A stretch of DNA of 59,907 nucleotides from the IMG/VR virus record IMGVR_UViG_3300030103_004214, positions 1 to 59,907 of that record; one strand, given 5' to 3'. Below the pieces are notes generated by a model. That model worked only from the letters and a program-made list of their open reading frames with translations. It did not search any database and was not told where the DNA came from. Shown here piece after piece: positions 1 through 6,987 of this stretch. Both the position numbers and the translations under genes were made by a program. Each line of letters starts with the position of its first letter. Position 1 is the stretch's first letter. This stretch comes from a virus.

Positions 1-280
1 GTTGAAAGTCAAATACAATAATAACTTTCTTCTCATTAAATCCCATCAAGTCCATACCAAAACAGGGGAGGTTACTCCCCGTCTTTGGATATAATATGTT
101 GTTGTAAATACAACATTTATCATTCCATATTTCAACTTCTCTTGACTTAATTAAATTGGGATTGGAATAAGTCTTAGCAGTAAGACTCATTCCTTTTGAT
201 TCCCACTCACCCCACACTTCATTATGCCTTAATGATATCGTTTCGTGGAGTGCGTGTTTATACTTTTCCCAAAGTTTCAT
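1..280 (-). CDS. pebS: PebS-like ferredoxin-dependent bilin reductase (3' part missing)
   Basis: This is the N-terminal 93 residues of a reductase of the PcyA/HY2 family; the gene runs off the left edge. The family uses reduced ferredoxin to reduce biliverdin, and the phage enzyme PebS makes phycoerythrobilin in two steps. The visible part holds the strongly conserved stretch with LYPKTG, LPCFGMDLM and KKVIIVFDFQ (about residues 66-93), which matches phage PebS better than other bilin reductases as I remember them. The N-terminus (MKLWEKYKHALHE) is shorter than that of PebS from P-SSM2. The start ATG at 280 overlaps the stop of the PsbN-like gene by ATGA, so the two are probably translationally coupled. 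The catalytic residues of the C-terminal half cannot be checked, so PebA- or PcyA-like activity is not excluded. Confidence 0.8.
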   Translation of the reverse strand, partial: MKLWEKYKHALHETISLRHNEVWGEWESKGMSLTAKTYSNPNLIKSREVEIWNDKCCIYNNILYPKTGSNLPCFGMDLMGFNEKKVIIVFDFQ

Positions 281-567
281 TTGCGTGTAATTTTACCCTT
301 TTCGTGACGGTGTTGTGGATAGTCTTGCTCTTGTGCTTTTTGTGTCATTACAGGTAGTTGTCCTTCGTGACCGTGAGCAATACCGAGTTCGTGCATTCTA
401 GCGTGTTCTCTAATCTCGTCTTTTAGGTCTTTGCCACCAGGACCAAAGGTATAGTATACACCGTACCCCATTAGTCCTGCAAGAGATGCAACTATCCAAA
501 AGATAAACACTCCTGTTGGTGGTAATCCATCATAATTACCGTGTTCAATCAAATTAAGAAATACCAT
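277..567 (-). CDS. PsbN-like small membrane protein
   Basis: The product has 96 residues, with one predicted membrane segment near residues 16-38. This is followed by GYGVYYTFGPGGKDLKDEIREH, which resembles the C-terminal signature of photosystem II PsbN (GYALYTAFG then a charged helix). PsbN itself is only about 43 residues and assists photosystem II assembly, so this is a longer relative with a hydrophilic His-rich tail. I chose the ATG at 567 because a strong AGGAGG ribosome site lies just before it; the open frame continues to 603 but that part lies inside cobS. It overlaps the end of cobS by 14 bases and the start of the bilin reductase by 4, forming one operon. Function in infection is inferred only. 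Confidence 0.65.
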   Translation of the reverse strand: MVFLNLIEHGNYDGLPPTGVFIFWIVASLAGLMGYGVYYTFGPGGKDLKDEIREHARMHELGIAHGHEGQLPVMTQKAQEQDYPQHRHEKGKITRK

Positions 568-1663
568 TGTCCTCCTGTGTTGTTGGCATTTGGAAATCTG
601 CATCTACTTTGTCATACAGTTCCAAGAATGATTGTTTTGTCTCATCATCAAAACGATTGATGCAGACTTGTATTGATTTTGCTTTATCACCAAAGATTGA
701 ATATGCACGAATGATGTGAACCAATCTTCTTGTGCTGATGATTTCTTCGATACCACCATCATAGAAGGTTTTACGAATAATGTCAGCCCAATCTACTAAT
801 CTCTTGACAAATGCTGTGTCATTTACTTTGACACTATCTGCGTGAAGTGTGAGTAATCTCTCTTCCACTTTTGGGTGTGGATATGATTGCTCAAAGGTAA
901 CTGGAAATCTTTCAAGGAATGCTTCATTCAATACGTTAGTACCAATAAAACGTCCATCGTCAGAACCTTTACCTTTTGTGTTTGCGGTTGCAATCACATT
1001 AAAACCTGCTTTAGGTGTCACAAACTTACCAATCTTCTTTAAGAATAATCCCTTACCCTCAAGAACTGGTTGTAGACAAAGTATCTTGTTAGATGCTAAG
1101 TCAATCTCATCTAGAAGGAGGATAGCTCCCCTCTCCAAAGCTTCGATGACAGGACCGTTGTGCCAAACAGTATTACCATCAACAAGACGAAACCCACCAA
1201 TAAGATCGTCTTCGTCAGTTTCGATTGTGATGTTGACACGAATTAACTCCCTCTTGAGTTGTGCACATACTTGTTCTACACCGAATGTTTTACCATTACC
1301 TGATAGACCAGTAATGAATGTTGGATAGAACTGTTTTGATTGAACAACTTTCTTGACATCAGTAAAGTGTCCAAACTTAACAAAGGTATTATCTACAGTT
1401 GGAACTAAATTCTTCTCTGTAATCGGCATGACTGCAGGAGCAGCAAAACTATTTTCAATCTGCTGAACACTCTCCTGTGTAACTTCTAAGTTCCACTTAC
1501 CTTTGGAAACTTTGTATTGTTGTAACTTTCTAGTTACTGTTTGATATGTAATATCATTCATTGCACAGAACGCTTTGATATCCGCTGCTGTGAACTCAGT
1601 GCCATAAAGTGCTTTTAGTTTTGCAATTACTTGGTCGGCAGTCATTTTAATCTCGAAGGGCAT
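554..1663 (-). CDS. cobS: CobS-like AAA+ ATPase (MoxR/cobaltochelatase CobS family)
   Basis: A 369-residue AAA+ ATPase. An N-terminal helical region (residues 8-60) is followed by a Walker A motif GLSGNGKT (119-126), a Walker B ILLLDEID (181-188) and an Arg-finger/sensor region with ERFP. The order and spacing match CobS, the ATPase ring of aerobic cobaltochelatase, a gene common in T4-like cyanophages. CobS normally works with a VWA-domain partner (CobT) and a large chelatase subunit; a CobT-like gene lies just upstream at 2177-4372, but no CobN/ChlH is visible here. It may act on host cobalamin or chlorophyll chelatase (inference). A second in-frame ATG at 1645 has a better-placed GAG and could be the true start. 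The gene follows a terminator and a 19-base element shared with the CobT-like gene. Confidence 0.88.
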   Translation of the reverse strand: MPFEIKMTADQVIAKLKALYGTEFTAADIKAFCAMNDITYQTVTRKLQQYKVSKGKWNLEVTQESVQQIENSFAAPAVMPITEKNLVPTVDNTFVKFGHFTDVKKVVQSKQFYPTFITGLSGNGKTFGVEQVCAQLKRELIRVNITIETDEDDLIGGFRLVDGNTVWHNGPVIEALERGAILLLDEIDLASNKILCLQPVLEGKGLFLKKIGKFVTPKAGFNVIATANTKGKGSDDGRFIGTNVLNEAFLERFPVTFEQSYPHPKVEERLLTLHADSVKVNDTAFVKRLVDWADIIRKTFYDGGIEEIISTRRLVHIIRAYSIFGDKAKSIQVCINRFDDETKQSFLELYDKVDADFQMPTTQEDNGIS

Positions 1664-1681
1664 AATAAAGTTTGATTTTCA

Positions 1682-1700
1682 TTTGATATATTCATTATAA
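1682..1700 (-). promoter_or_regulatory. 19-base element upstream of cobS, shared with the CobT-like gene
   Basis: On the minus strand this reads TTATAATGAATATATCAAA and differs at only 3 of 19 positions from the element at 4385-4403. Both sit directly after a terminator T-tract and just before the gene. The TATAAT at its start could be a -10 box, but no good -35 box lies 17 bases upstream. I infer a middle-type promoter or operator. Confidence 0.5.
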
Positions 1701-1702
1701 TC

Positions 1703-1727
1703 AAAAAAGAGGGTTGTGTAACCCCCT
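1703..1727 (-). terminator. Rho-independent terminator after the 90-residue gene
   Basis: Read on the minus strand, an 8-bp stem with one G-T pair and an ACAC loop (1708-1727) is followed by six T residues. It lies just past the stop codon of the gene at 1739-2011 and before cobS, so it would end the small late transcript and insulate cobS. Confidence 0.8.
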
Positions 1728-1738
1728 TGTGTGCCACT

Positions 1739-2011
1739 TTATCGATTGGATATAAACTGTTCTAATTCTCTTATCAATCTTTTTCTACTGTGTCTACGGT
1801 CTAACTCAATTCCTATGGCTCTACCATATGTTTCAAGTTGAAGTTTAGACATTGTAGTAAAATCTAATGGTTCAGGATTAACTGGGTCTTCAACTGATGC
1901 AGGTGAATTATCTACATCAACAGTTGTCTGTTGAGTAGTTTTAGGTGAAGTTACACTTTCATATGCCGAATGAACTTCGCCACTACTTAATAGTTCAGTA
2001 AATCTAGTCAT
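1739..2011 (-). CDS. Hypothetical phage protein, C-terminal SAP-like helix pair
   Basis: I do not recognise this 90-residue protein by name. Residues 1-50 are polar, rich in Ser, Thr and Pro, and probably disordered. Residues 52-90 form a compact segment (MSKLQLETYGRAIGIELDRR, then a basic helix) of the kind seen in many phages, resembling a SAP/HeH-type helix-extended-helix nucleic-acid binding motif. It lies 2 bases downstream of the 44-residue gene and shares a late promoter (2171-2178) and a terminator (1703-1727) with it, forming a two-gene unit. A role as a small late or virion protein is an inference from that context. Confidence 0.6.
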   Translation of the reverse strand: MTRFTELLSSGEVHSAYESVTSPKTTQQTTVDVDNSPASVEDPVNPEPLDFTTMSKLQLETYGRAIGIELDRRHSRKRLIRELEQFISNR

Positions 2012-2013
2012 TT

Positions 2014-2148
2014 TTATTCCTCAGTGTTTGGTTCTTCAGTGGTTTCTGCTGATACTTCAGTCTCAGGTTTTGGTTCCTCTTTAGGTGCATATACTTTCGC
2101 ATACGCATCTAACATTTTTGCTGCATCTTCAGGTGTAATTCTAACCAT
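2014..2148 (-). CDS. Small acidic hypothetical protein (44 residues)
   Basis: A 44-codon frame starts MVRITPEDAAKMLDAYAKVY and ends in an acidic Pro/Glu/Thr tail (PETEVSAETTEEPNTEE). No domain is recognised. It is supported as a gene because it fits exactly between the late promoter-like sequence AATAAATA, 23 bases upstream of the ATG, and the start of the 90-residue gene two bases after its stop. The N-terminal 20 residues look like a short amphipathic helix. Function unknown. Confidence 0.55.
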   Translation of the reverse strand: MVRITPEDAAKMLDAYAKVYAPKEEPKPETEVSAETTEEPNTEE

Positions 2149-2170
2149 TATAATAATATAAGTTACACTT

Positions 2171-2178
2171 TATTTATT
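2171..2178 (-). promoter_or_regulatory. Late promoter-like AATAAATA
   Basis: Minus strand AATAAATA, one base from the T4 late consensus TATAAATA. It lies 23 bases before the ATG of the 44-residue gene, the same spacing as the perfect late box at 11858-11865. It overlaps the stop codon region of the CobT-like gene. Confidence 0.5.
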
Positions 2179-4372
2179 ATGCCACCAATTCAATAAATTC
2201 TCCAAGTATTTTCTTATTCATCTTCTTATTCTTAAGACTTTTAACAAATGCTCTTTTGATATCTGCCTTTGAGTCAGACTTAGGTTCAAACTCTGCATCG
2301 TTTGCAAGTGCCTGTGAAGCAATACCAAAGTAAGTATGATAACCCGCATCTTTAATTGCAAATGACCTTTCCTTTCTCCATCTAAGCATTGTCTTTTCAA
2401 CTAACTCATTACCATATCCAAGATATCTGCGAGCGAATTGACCACCATCACGACTAGACATGATACGAATACCAATGAAGTTCATATTTGGTAAACGTTC
2501 TCTAAGATTACGAAGAAGAACATCAGTCTGATTACGGTCATCATAGTAATGACCTTCACAACGATATGTTGTTCCTAATTGTCTATCACGAATAAAACAA
2601 CTCTCACCAAAATATTGTGTTCCCATATATGGTTCATCATCCCAATCTCTATGAACTTCCTTATTAAATCTCATTGGTTGACCCTCACCATCAGTCAGAA
2701 CAACACATTGAACTTTCTCAACTCCAGTTTCTTTCTTGAACTTAGGAAGTATTTGACGAAGTGCTATCATTGTTTCATTTAATGGTGTTCCTGATAGTCT
2801 GAAACCCAAAGGTGCTTGCATCCAAGCATTATTATATTTCCAATCAGATGATGCACCACATCTGAAGATATTAAGCATTTGACGGTCTAAATCTCTAGTT
2901 TTTGTGGTATGTGTAAAGAAGTTTAGAAGATGAAAATTATCAGGTATTTGTATTTCTTTATCCTTTAATTCAGCAACTCTTGGTTTATCTGTATTTGGAT
3001 AATCAACAGTAAATGCATAGACTTCATAAGGTATCTGAACTTTACGACAGAACCAAATCAAATTGTATAGTTGCTTCAATGTATCTAGTATTACATTGTT
3101 CATTGAACCAGACCAATCAAGAATGAATACTAGTCCGTGGTTTTTGCCATCGGGCACCACTGTGATTTTCTTGAAAATATCTTCATTGAACTTATATGTA
3201 TGAAGAGATTTGGTATCCAAGACACCAGTACGACTAGTAGAAGAGCGAGCATAAGCTCCTGCAGATTTGCGTCTCTCGAATTCTTTGACAAGATAGTTTA
3301 CCTCTTTCTGTGCATCTCTCTTGAATTTATAATACATCTTATCAACTTCACTGTAAATTGGTTCATCACTTGGACTCGTATTAAATCTTTCATGATACTC
3401 TTTTTCATATCTGATTTTTCTTTCTTCACAATCTACCCAATTTTTATCCATTGATTGATGAACTTTCTCATTATCAACGATAATATTTTCTAAAATTAAC
3501 TCAGGTATTTCGACATATTGACTTTCTCTAGTCTGAGTATTTGTAAGATTTTTAAGTGCTTCGCTCAATGACTTCATTGTTTCTGAGTCAGGTTCTTCAC
3601 TCCACTCTTCCTTAACATTATCATTAAGATTGAAATCCTCAAAGTCTTCAATTACTGGTTCGTTAGTTGCCTGTGGTGTGCCACTATCAATATCTGCTTC
3701 AGTCTCTTGTTGTGTCTCTTGACCGTCACCATCGGTCTCACCAGATGTTGAACCTATCATATCATCAAGTCTGATTTCATCACTCTGCATCTCAGATAAT
3801 CTATCCATCTCTTCTTTCTCTTCTGCTTTTTTCTGCTTACAGTATGCGTATAACTCTTCTGCAACATCAAGTGCTTCCTCGAATGTTTCAATCTTGTCAA
3901 TCTTGTTTACAAAGTATTGCTCTTCCTCATTAAAATCAATATCAACAAAGTTACCAATCTTGAAGTGTATATTAATACGGTCTGCAAGGTTCATATCATT
4001 TACATCTTTGTCTTTTATCTCAAAGAAATCAATATCAGTTAATTCATTGTATGCATTAAAAAATGTCTTAGATGTTCCCTCATATCTACGCTTAATAAGT
4101 TTTTCAATTCTTGCATCTTCAACAATATTGACAAATGCATGAGATGTAACTCTACCACCTTCTCTCCAATCCACATCAGGTGTGTAGAGAGCGTGTCCGA
4201 CCTCATGACATACAAGCATATCAAATACACCTTCACTTGCTTTATCCCAGTTAGGGAGTGTTAGAACACGACTGTGAACATCGAACTGTGCAGTCTCTAC
4301 ATTCTTATGCTCTACAACTAAATCCTCTGTTGCAAGTAGTTTAGCGAGTGTTGATTTGATTTCGTGTTTCAT
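2177..4372 (-). CDS. CobT-like protein: metallopeptidase-type HExxH plus VWA domain
   Basis: A 731-residue protein with three parts. The N-terminal domain carries HEVGH (56-60), a zinc metallopeptidase-type motif, with a further NIVEDARIE helix. A highly acidic Glu/Asp/Gln-rich linker spans about 183-270. A C-terminal von Willebrand A domain has the MIDAS motif DWSGSM (419-424) and later conserved VVLTDGEG. The acidic linker and VWA domain resemble CobT, the partner of CobS in aerobic cobaltochelatase, and MoxR-type ATPases generally pair with VWA proteins. CobS is encoded 0.5 kb downstream and the two genes share an upstream 19-base element, so I infer that they form a complex. Whether the HEVGH site is catalytic is unknown. 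Confidence 0.75.
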   Translation of the reverse strand: MKHEIKSTLAKLLATEDLVVEHKNVETAQFDVHSRVLTLPNWDKASEGVFDMLVCHEVGHALYTPDVDWREGGRVTSHAFVNIVEDARIEKLIKRRYEGTSKTFFNAYNELTDIDFFEIKDKDVNDMNLADRINIHFKIGNFVDIDFNEEEQYFVNKIDKIETFEEALDVAEELYAYCKQKKAEEKEEMDRLSEMQSDEIRLDDMIGSTSGETDGDGQETQQETEADIDSGTPQATNEPVIEDFEDFNLNDNVKEEWSEEPDSETMKSLSEALKNLTNTQTRESQYVEIPELILENIIVDNEKVHQSMDKNWVDCEERKIRYEKEYHERFNTSPSDEPIYSEVDKMYYKFKRDAQKEVNYLVKEFERRKSAGAYARSSTSRTGVLDTKSLHTYKFNEDIFKKITVVPDGKNHGLVFILDWSGSMNNVILDTLKQLYNLIWFCRKVQIPYEVYAFTVDYPNTDKPRVAELKDKEIQIPDNFHLLNFFTHTTKTRDLDRQMLNIFRCGASSDWKYNNAWMQAPLGFRLSGTPLNETMIALRQILPKFKKETGVEKVQCVVLTDGEGQPMRFNKEVHRDWDDEPYMGTQYFGESCFIRDRQLGTTYRCEGHYYDDRNQTDVLLRNLRERLPNMNFIGIRIMSSRDGGQFARRYLGYGNELVEKTMLRWRKERSFAIKDAGYHTYFGIASQALANDAEFEPKSDSKADIKRAFVKSLKNKKMNKKILGEFIELVA

Positions 4373-4384
4373 CTTATCTTTGTT

Positions 4385-4403
4385 TGATATACACAGTATA
4401 AAC
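4385..4403 (-). promoter_or_regulatory. 19-base element upstream of the CobT-like gene, shared with cobS
   Basis: Minus strand TTATACTGTGTATATCAAA, 16 of 19 bases identical to the element before cobS at 1682-1700. It begins right after a terminator T-tract and ends 13 bases before the ATG at 4372. Probably a middle promoter or a regulator site. Confidence 0.5.
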
Positions 4404-4405
4404 TA

Positions 4406-4429
4406 AAAAACCGCCCAATGGACGGTTCA
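4406..4429 (-). terminator. Rho-independent terminator after the 4450-4803 gene
   Basis: On the minus strand AACCG and CGGTT pair (4411-4415 with 4425-4429), with two further inner G-C pairs after one mismatch, and the hairpin is followed by a run of T. It lies 20 bases past the MKTF gene and separates it from the CobT-like gene. Confidence 0.75.
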
Positions 4430-4449
4430 GTGGACACTTTATTAACTGG

Positions 4450-4803
4450 TTACTTCTTCGATTTTTTCATTCCCTGTTGTATCTGAGTATTCATTTTACT
4501 AAATCCTTGTTCTATTTTACCTGATTTAAGAAAATCACTAAACTTATTTACTGCACCTGGCAATTCATCAGTCATTTTGGTAACTTTATCATCTACAAAA
4601 CCTTTTACTTTATTAATTGCTTCTTCATCATCTTTAGCACCTAATTTTTCAAGTGCTTTATTTTTTACAGTATTAATAACAAAATTTTTGACATCTGCTG
4701 GATTGATAACCTTACCTATTCCCTTTGCAGTTCTTTCCATAGACTTTTCTATATTCGGTAAAACTTTAGGTGTCTCTTCTTGAAATTGTTGAAATGTTTT
4801 CAT
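4450..4803 (-). CDS. Small basic protein with MKTFxxF capsid-targeting-like N-terminus
   Basis: A 117-residue protein that opens MKTFQQFQEE, the first of five genes in this window with this start (others at 10932, 11192, 24701 and 33922). T4 internal head proteins begin MKTYQEFIAE, a capsid-targeting peptide cut after Glu by the gp21 prohead protease, so I infer packaging into the prohead and cleavage near residue 9 or 10. The rest is helical, rich in Lys and Asp, and ends in a basic KKSKK tail. It has no membrane segment. It overlaps the upstream 64-residue gene by one base and is followed by a terminator; a late promoter-like box lies at 5013-5020. A protein ejected with the DNA is the likely role, but this is unproven. 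Confidence 0.65.
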   Translation of the reverse strand: MKTFQQFQEETPKVLPNIEKSMERTAKGIGKVINPADVKNFVINTVKNKALEKLGAKDDEEAINKVKGFVDDKVTKMTDELPGAVNKFSDFLKSGKIEQGFSKMNTQIQQGMKKSKK

Positions 4804-4997
4804 TATGCTTTCTCGTTAATAGCGGTTACGTTCCAACCATTAGTGGTTTTCTTTTCCCAGATGTAATCCTCTGCCTTTGCTTTTGCTTGAGACGTATAAG
4901 TTTTACGATTATCATAAGTTTCAGTCCACCTCATATCACCTTTATAATAAACAGGTCTTGATGTAATAAAACTTGTTTTTTTAATATGCCAAGCCAT
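4803..4997 (-). CDS. Hypothetical 64-residue protein
   Basis: A small basic protein with many aromatic residues (MAWHIKKTSFITSRPVYYKG, ending in WNVTAINEKA). No family is recognised. It looks like a compact beta-rich domain of about 60 residues. The stop codon overlaps the ATG of the MKTF gene at 4803, and an AATAAATA late promoter-like sequence lies 15 bases before its own ATG. I place it in the same late two-gene unit, ended by the terminator at 4406-4429. Confidence 0.55.
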   Translation of the reverse strand: MAWHIKKTSFITSRPVYYKGDMRWTETYDNRKTYTSQAKAKAEDYIWEKKTTNGWNVTAINEKA

Positions 4998-5012
4998 TTT
5001 GATCTTTTTAGG

Positions 5013-5020
5013 TATTTATT
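5013..5020 (-). promoter_or_regulatory. Late promoter-like AATAAATA
   Basis: Minus strand AATAAATA just before the 64-residue gene and overlapping the stop codon of gp46. The predicted leader is only about 10 bases, shorter than at the other late promoters here, which lowers confidence. Confidence 0.4.
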
Positions 5021-6731
5021 AAGATGCCATTTGTGAAAAACCCTTTACCTTCTCAAACCTTATGACACTCTCAAACTTATCATGTAGGTCTGCTTTATGA
5101 GATATTACAAAGACATTTGCATCTTTAATTACATATCGGATGATTTTTAAAAACTCATCAGTTCCCATACCATCAAGAGAACTATCAAATACTTCATCCA
5201 TAATTAATAGATTTGTATTGACTGAGTTCTTAACTCTTGCAACTTCTCTCCAAGTAAAAAGTAATGCTAAGTCAATACGCATCTTCTCACCTTCACTAAA
5301 AGAACTATATGAAAAGTTTTCGTGAATCGGTGATTCAATCGTTTCACTAAATTCCTCATCTAACTTAAAGTTGATATAGAAATCCATCATCTGCAAATAA
5401 CGATTTACCTGCTGATTAATGAGTGGTAGATATTTTTTGATTATCTTAGTCTTAACTCCATCGTCTTTTAGCAATGTATATGCAAAATCATGATACATGA
5501 TTTCTGTTTTTCTATCTGCTAATTCCTTAAAAATGCTTTGGAGGTTTTGATTAAACTCTTCTAACTTTCCATGTTCAGTATTTCTGTTCGCAAGTTGGTC
5601 GGTAATTTTCTGAATTTCTGATTCCAGATCTCTGATTTGTCGGTTGAATCCAGATATCCGAGTATTGTTTTGAGAAATGCCATTATTGAGTTTAGTAATC
5701 TCCTTTGTTAATTTGGTGAAAAGACGCTCTCGTTCTTCTTCGTTTTTAATTGCTTCTTCGAGTTCTTTATACCCAGATTGCAACTCTTTTGCTTTAGTTT
5801 GAGCGTCACTGATTCTATTTAATCGAAATGATTCTTCTATATCCTGAGTGCAGGTGGGACATACCGTATTTTCTGTAAAAAACTTATGTTCTTTTGTTAT
5901 AGTTGATACTTTATTGGATATTTTACCCTTCAGATTGTTAAGAGACTTTAATTTTTTATTCGATCCTGTTACCTTTTCCTGCTCTTGAGTTTTATTAAAA
6001 ACATCATTTTCTAACTGTTGATTTTCTAATGAGTATTTCTCTGCATCCTCTATCAAAGAATCAATTTTAGTTCTTTTACCTTTAATATTTTCCTTCCCAC
6101 GATTATCTAACTCTTCAATAAACTTTTCTTGCATCTCAAGTTTATCTTTGACATTATCTTTCTTTAAGTCTAATACCTGAATATTTTCTTTCTGTTTTTT
6201 TATCTTATCACGAATGATTGTGTTCATTGCAGAGAAGATACGAATATCTAACAAGTCTTCAATCACCTCTCTACGATTTGTTCCTGATAGTTGCATAAAA
6301 GGAACAAAAGCACTACTACCTAAAATTACAATTTGCGTAAATGATTTATAGTTTACTTTAAGTATATTTTCTTCTAATATCTTTTGCATTGCACGATCAT
6401 CAGATTGTTTATGCATCTTCTGACCATCTACTTCAATCTCAAATAAATTTGGTTTGATTGACCTTCGGACAATATATTGTCTACCATTAATATCAAACTC
6501 AACTTCCACTAAACAATCTTTCTCATTCGTAGCGTTAATGAGTTGAGATTTGTTTATCTTACGAAATGGTTTGTTGAATAAACTAAAGGTAAGAGCATCC
6601 AACACAGTTGATTTACCTGTGCCGTTTGTTCCTACAATTAAATTTGTTCCGTTTTTTATAAAGTCAATTTCTGAGAAATGATTTCCTGTCGAAAGGAAAT
6701 TTTTCCATCTAATTTTTTGAAACGTTATCAT
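5019..6731 (-). CDS. 46: gp46 recombination exonuclease subunit (SbcC/Rad50-like)
   Basis: A 570-residue SMC-like ATPase that pairs with gp47 to resect DNA ends for recombination-dependent replication. The Walker A motif GTNGTGKS is at 34-41, a Rad50-type zinc hook CPTC at 291-294 lies between two long coiled coils (about 175-290 and 300-400), and the ABC signature (SFSEGEKMRID) and Walker B (LLIMDEVFDSSLDG) lie in the last 120 residues. Its length is close to T4 gp46. It overlaps the DUF3110 gene at its start (about 23 bases) and follows gp47 in the same operon, as in other cyanophages. Confidence 0.93.
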   Translation of the reverse strand: MITFQKIRWKNFLSTGNHFSEIDFIKNGTNLIVGTNGTGKSTVLDALTFSLFNKPFRKINKSQLINATNEKDCLVEVEFDINGRQYIVRRSIKPNLFEIEVDGQKMHKQSDDRAMQKILEENILKVNYKSFTQIVILGSSAFVPFMQLSGTNRREVIEDLLDIRIFSAMNTIIRDKIKKQKENIQVLDLKKDNVKDKLEMQEKFIEELDNRGKENIKGKRTKIDSLIEDAEKYSLENQQLENDVFNKTQEQEKVTGSNKKLKSLNNLKGKISNKVSTITKEHKFFTENTVCPTCTQDIEESFRLNRISDAQTKAKELQSGYKELEEAIKNEEERERLFTKLTKEITKLNNGISQNNTRISGFNRQIRDLESEIQKITDQLANRNTEHGKLEEFNQNLQSIFKELADRKTEIMYHDFAYTLLKDDGVKTKIIKKYLPLINQQVNRYLQMMDFYINFKLDEEFSETIESPIHENFSYSSFSEGEKMRIDLALLFTWREVARVKNSVNTNLLIMDEVFDSSLDGMGTDEFLKIIRYVIKDANVFVISHKADLHDKFESVIRFEKVKGFSQMAS

Positions 6732-6987
6732 CCTTTGGTGGCGGTATTACGATGTCATTAGGGGTAATCACTGCATACTTATAATTATACCTCTTACAAG
6801 TCAAAATGGCAAGTGCATCATCAATTTCAATGACCTGCATTTCTTTATCTTCATCCTCCTCAAGCATCATTGCATATCTTTCTGCATCATCCTCTTCCTC
6901 AAACATAAACAAAACTTTTTCACCATAACGATTCAACACTGCGTATGCACCGTTTTCCTGTTTTTTGTCTAGTGTAAGAAGATACAT
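6709..6987 (-). CDS. DUF3110-like protein between gp47 and gp46
   Basis: A 92-residue acidic protein. The core (YGEKVLFMFEEEDDAERYAMMLEE) resembles DUF3110, a small domain largely confined to cyanobacteria, where the same pattern of a strand followed by DDAxRYxxxLE occurs. Its function is unknown in hosts and phages. It starts at the base before the gp47 stop and overlaps the start of gp46, so it is co-translated with the nuclease pair and may modulate it (inference). The C-terminal tail is Pro/Asp/Asn rich. Confidence 0.65.
   Translation of the reverse strand: MYLLTLDKKQENGAYAVLNRYGEKVLFMFEEEDDAERYAMMLEEDEDKEMQVIEIDDALAILTCKRYNYKYAVITPNDIVIPPPKDDNVSKN

Noticed and set aside
849-1328. A 159-codon plus-strand frame inside cobS
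   Set aside because: It is the antisense shadow of cobS, whose AAA+ motifs are intact; the frame's residues are Ser/Leu/Pro-rich with no domain.
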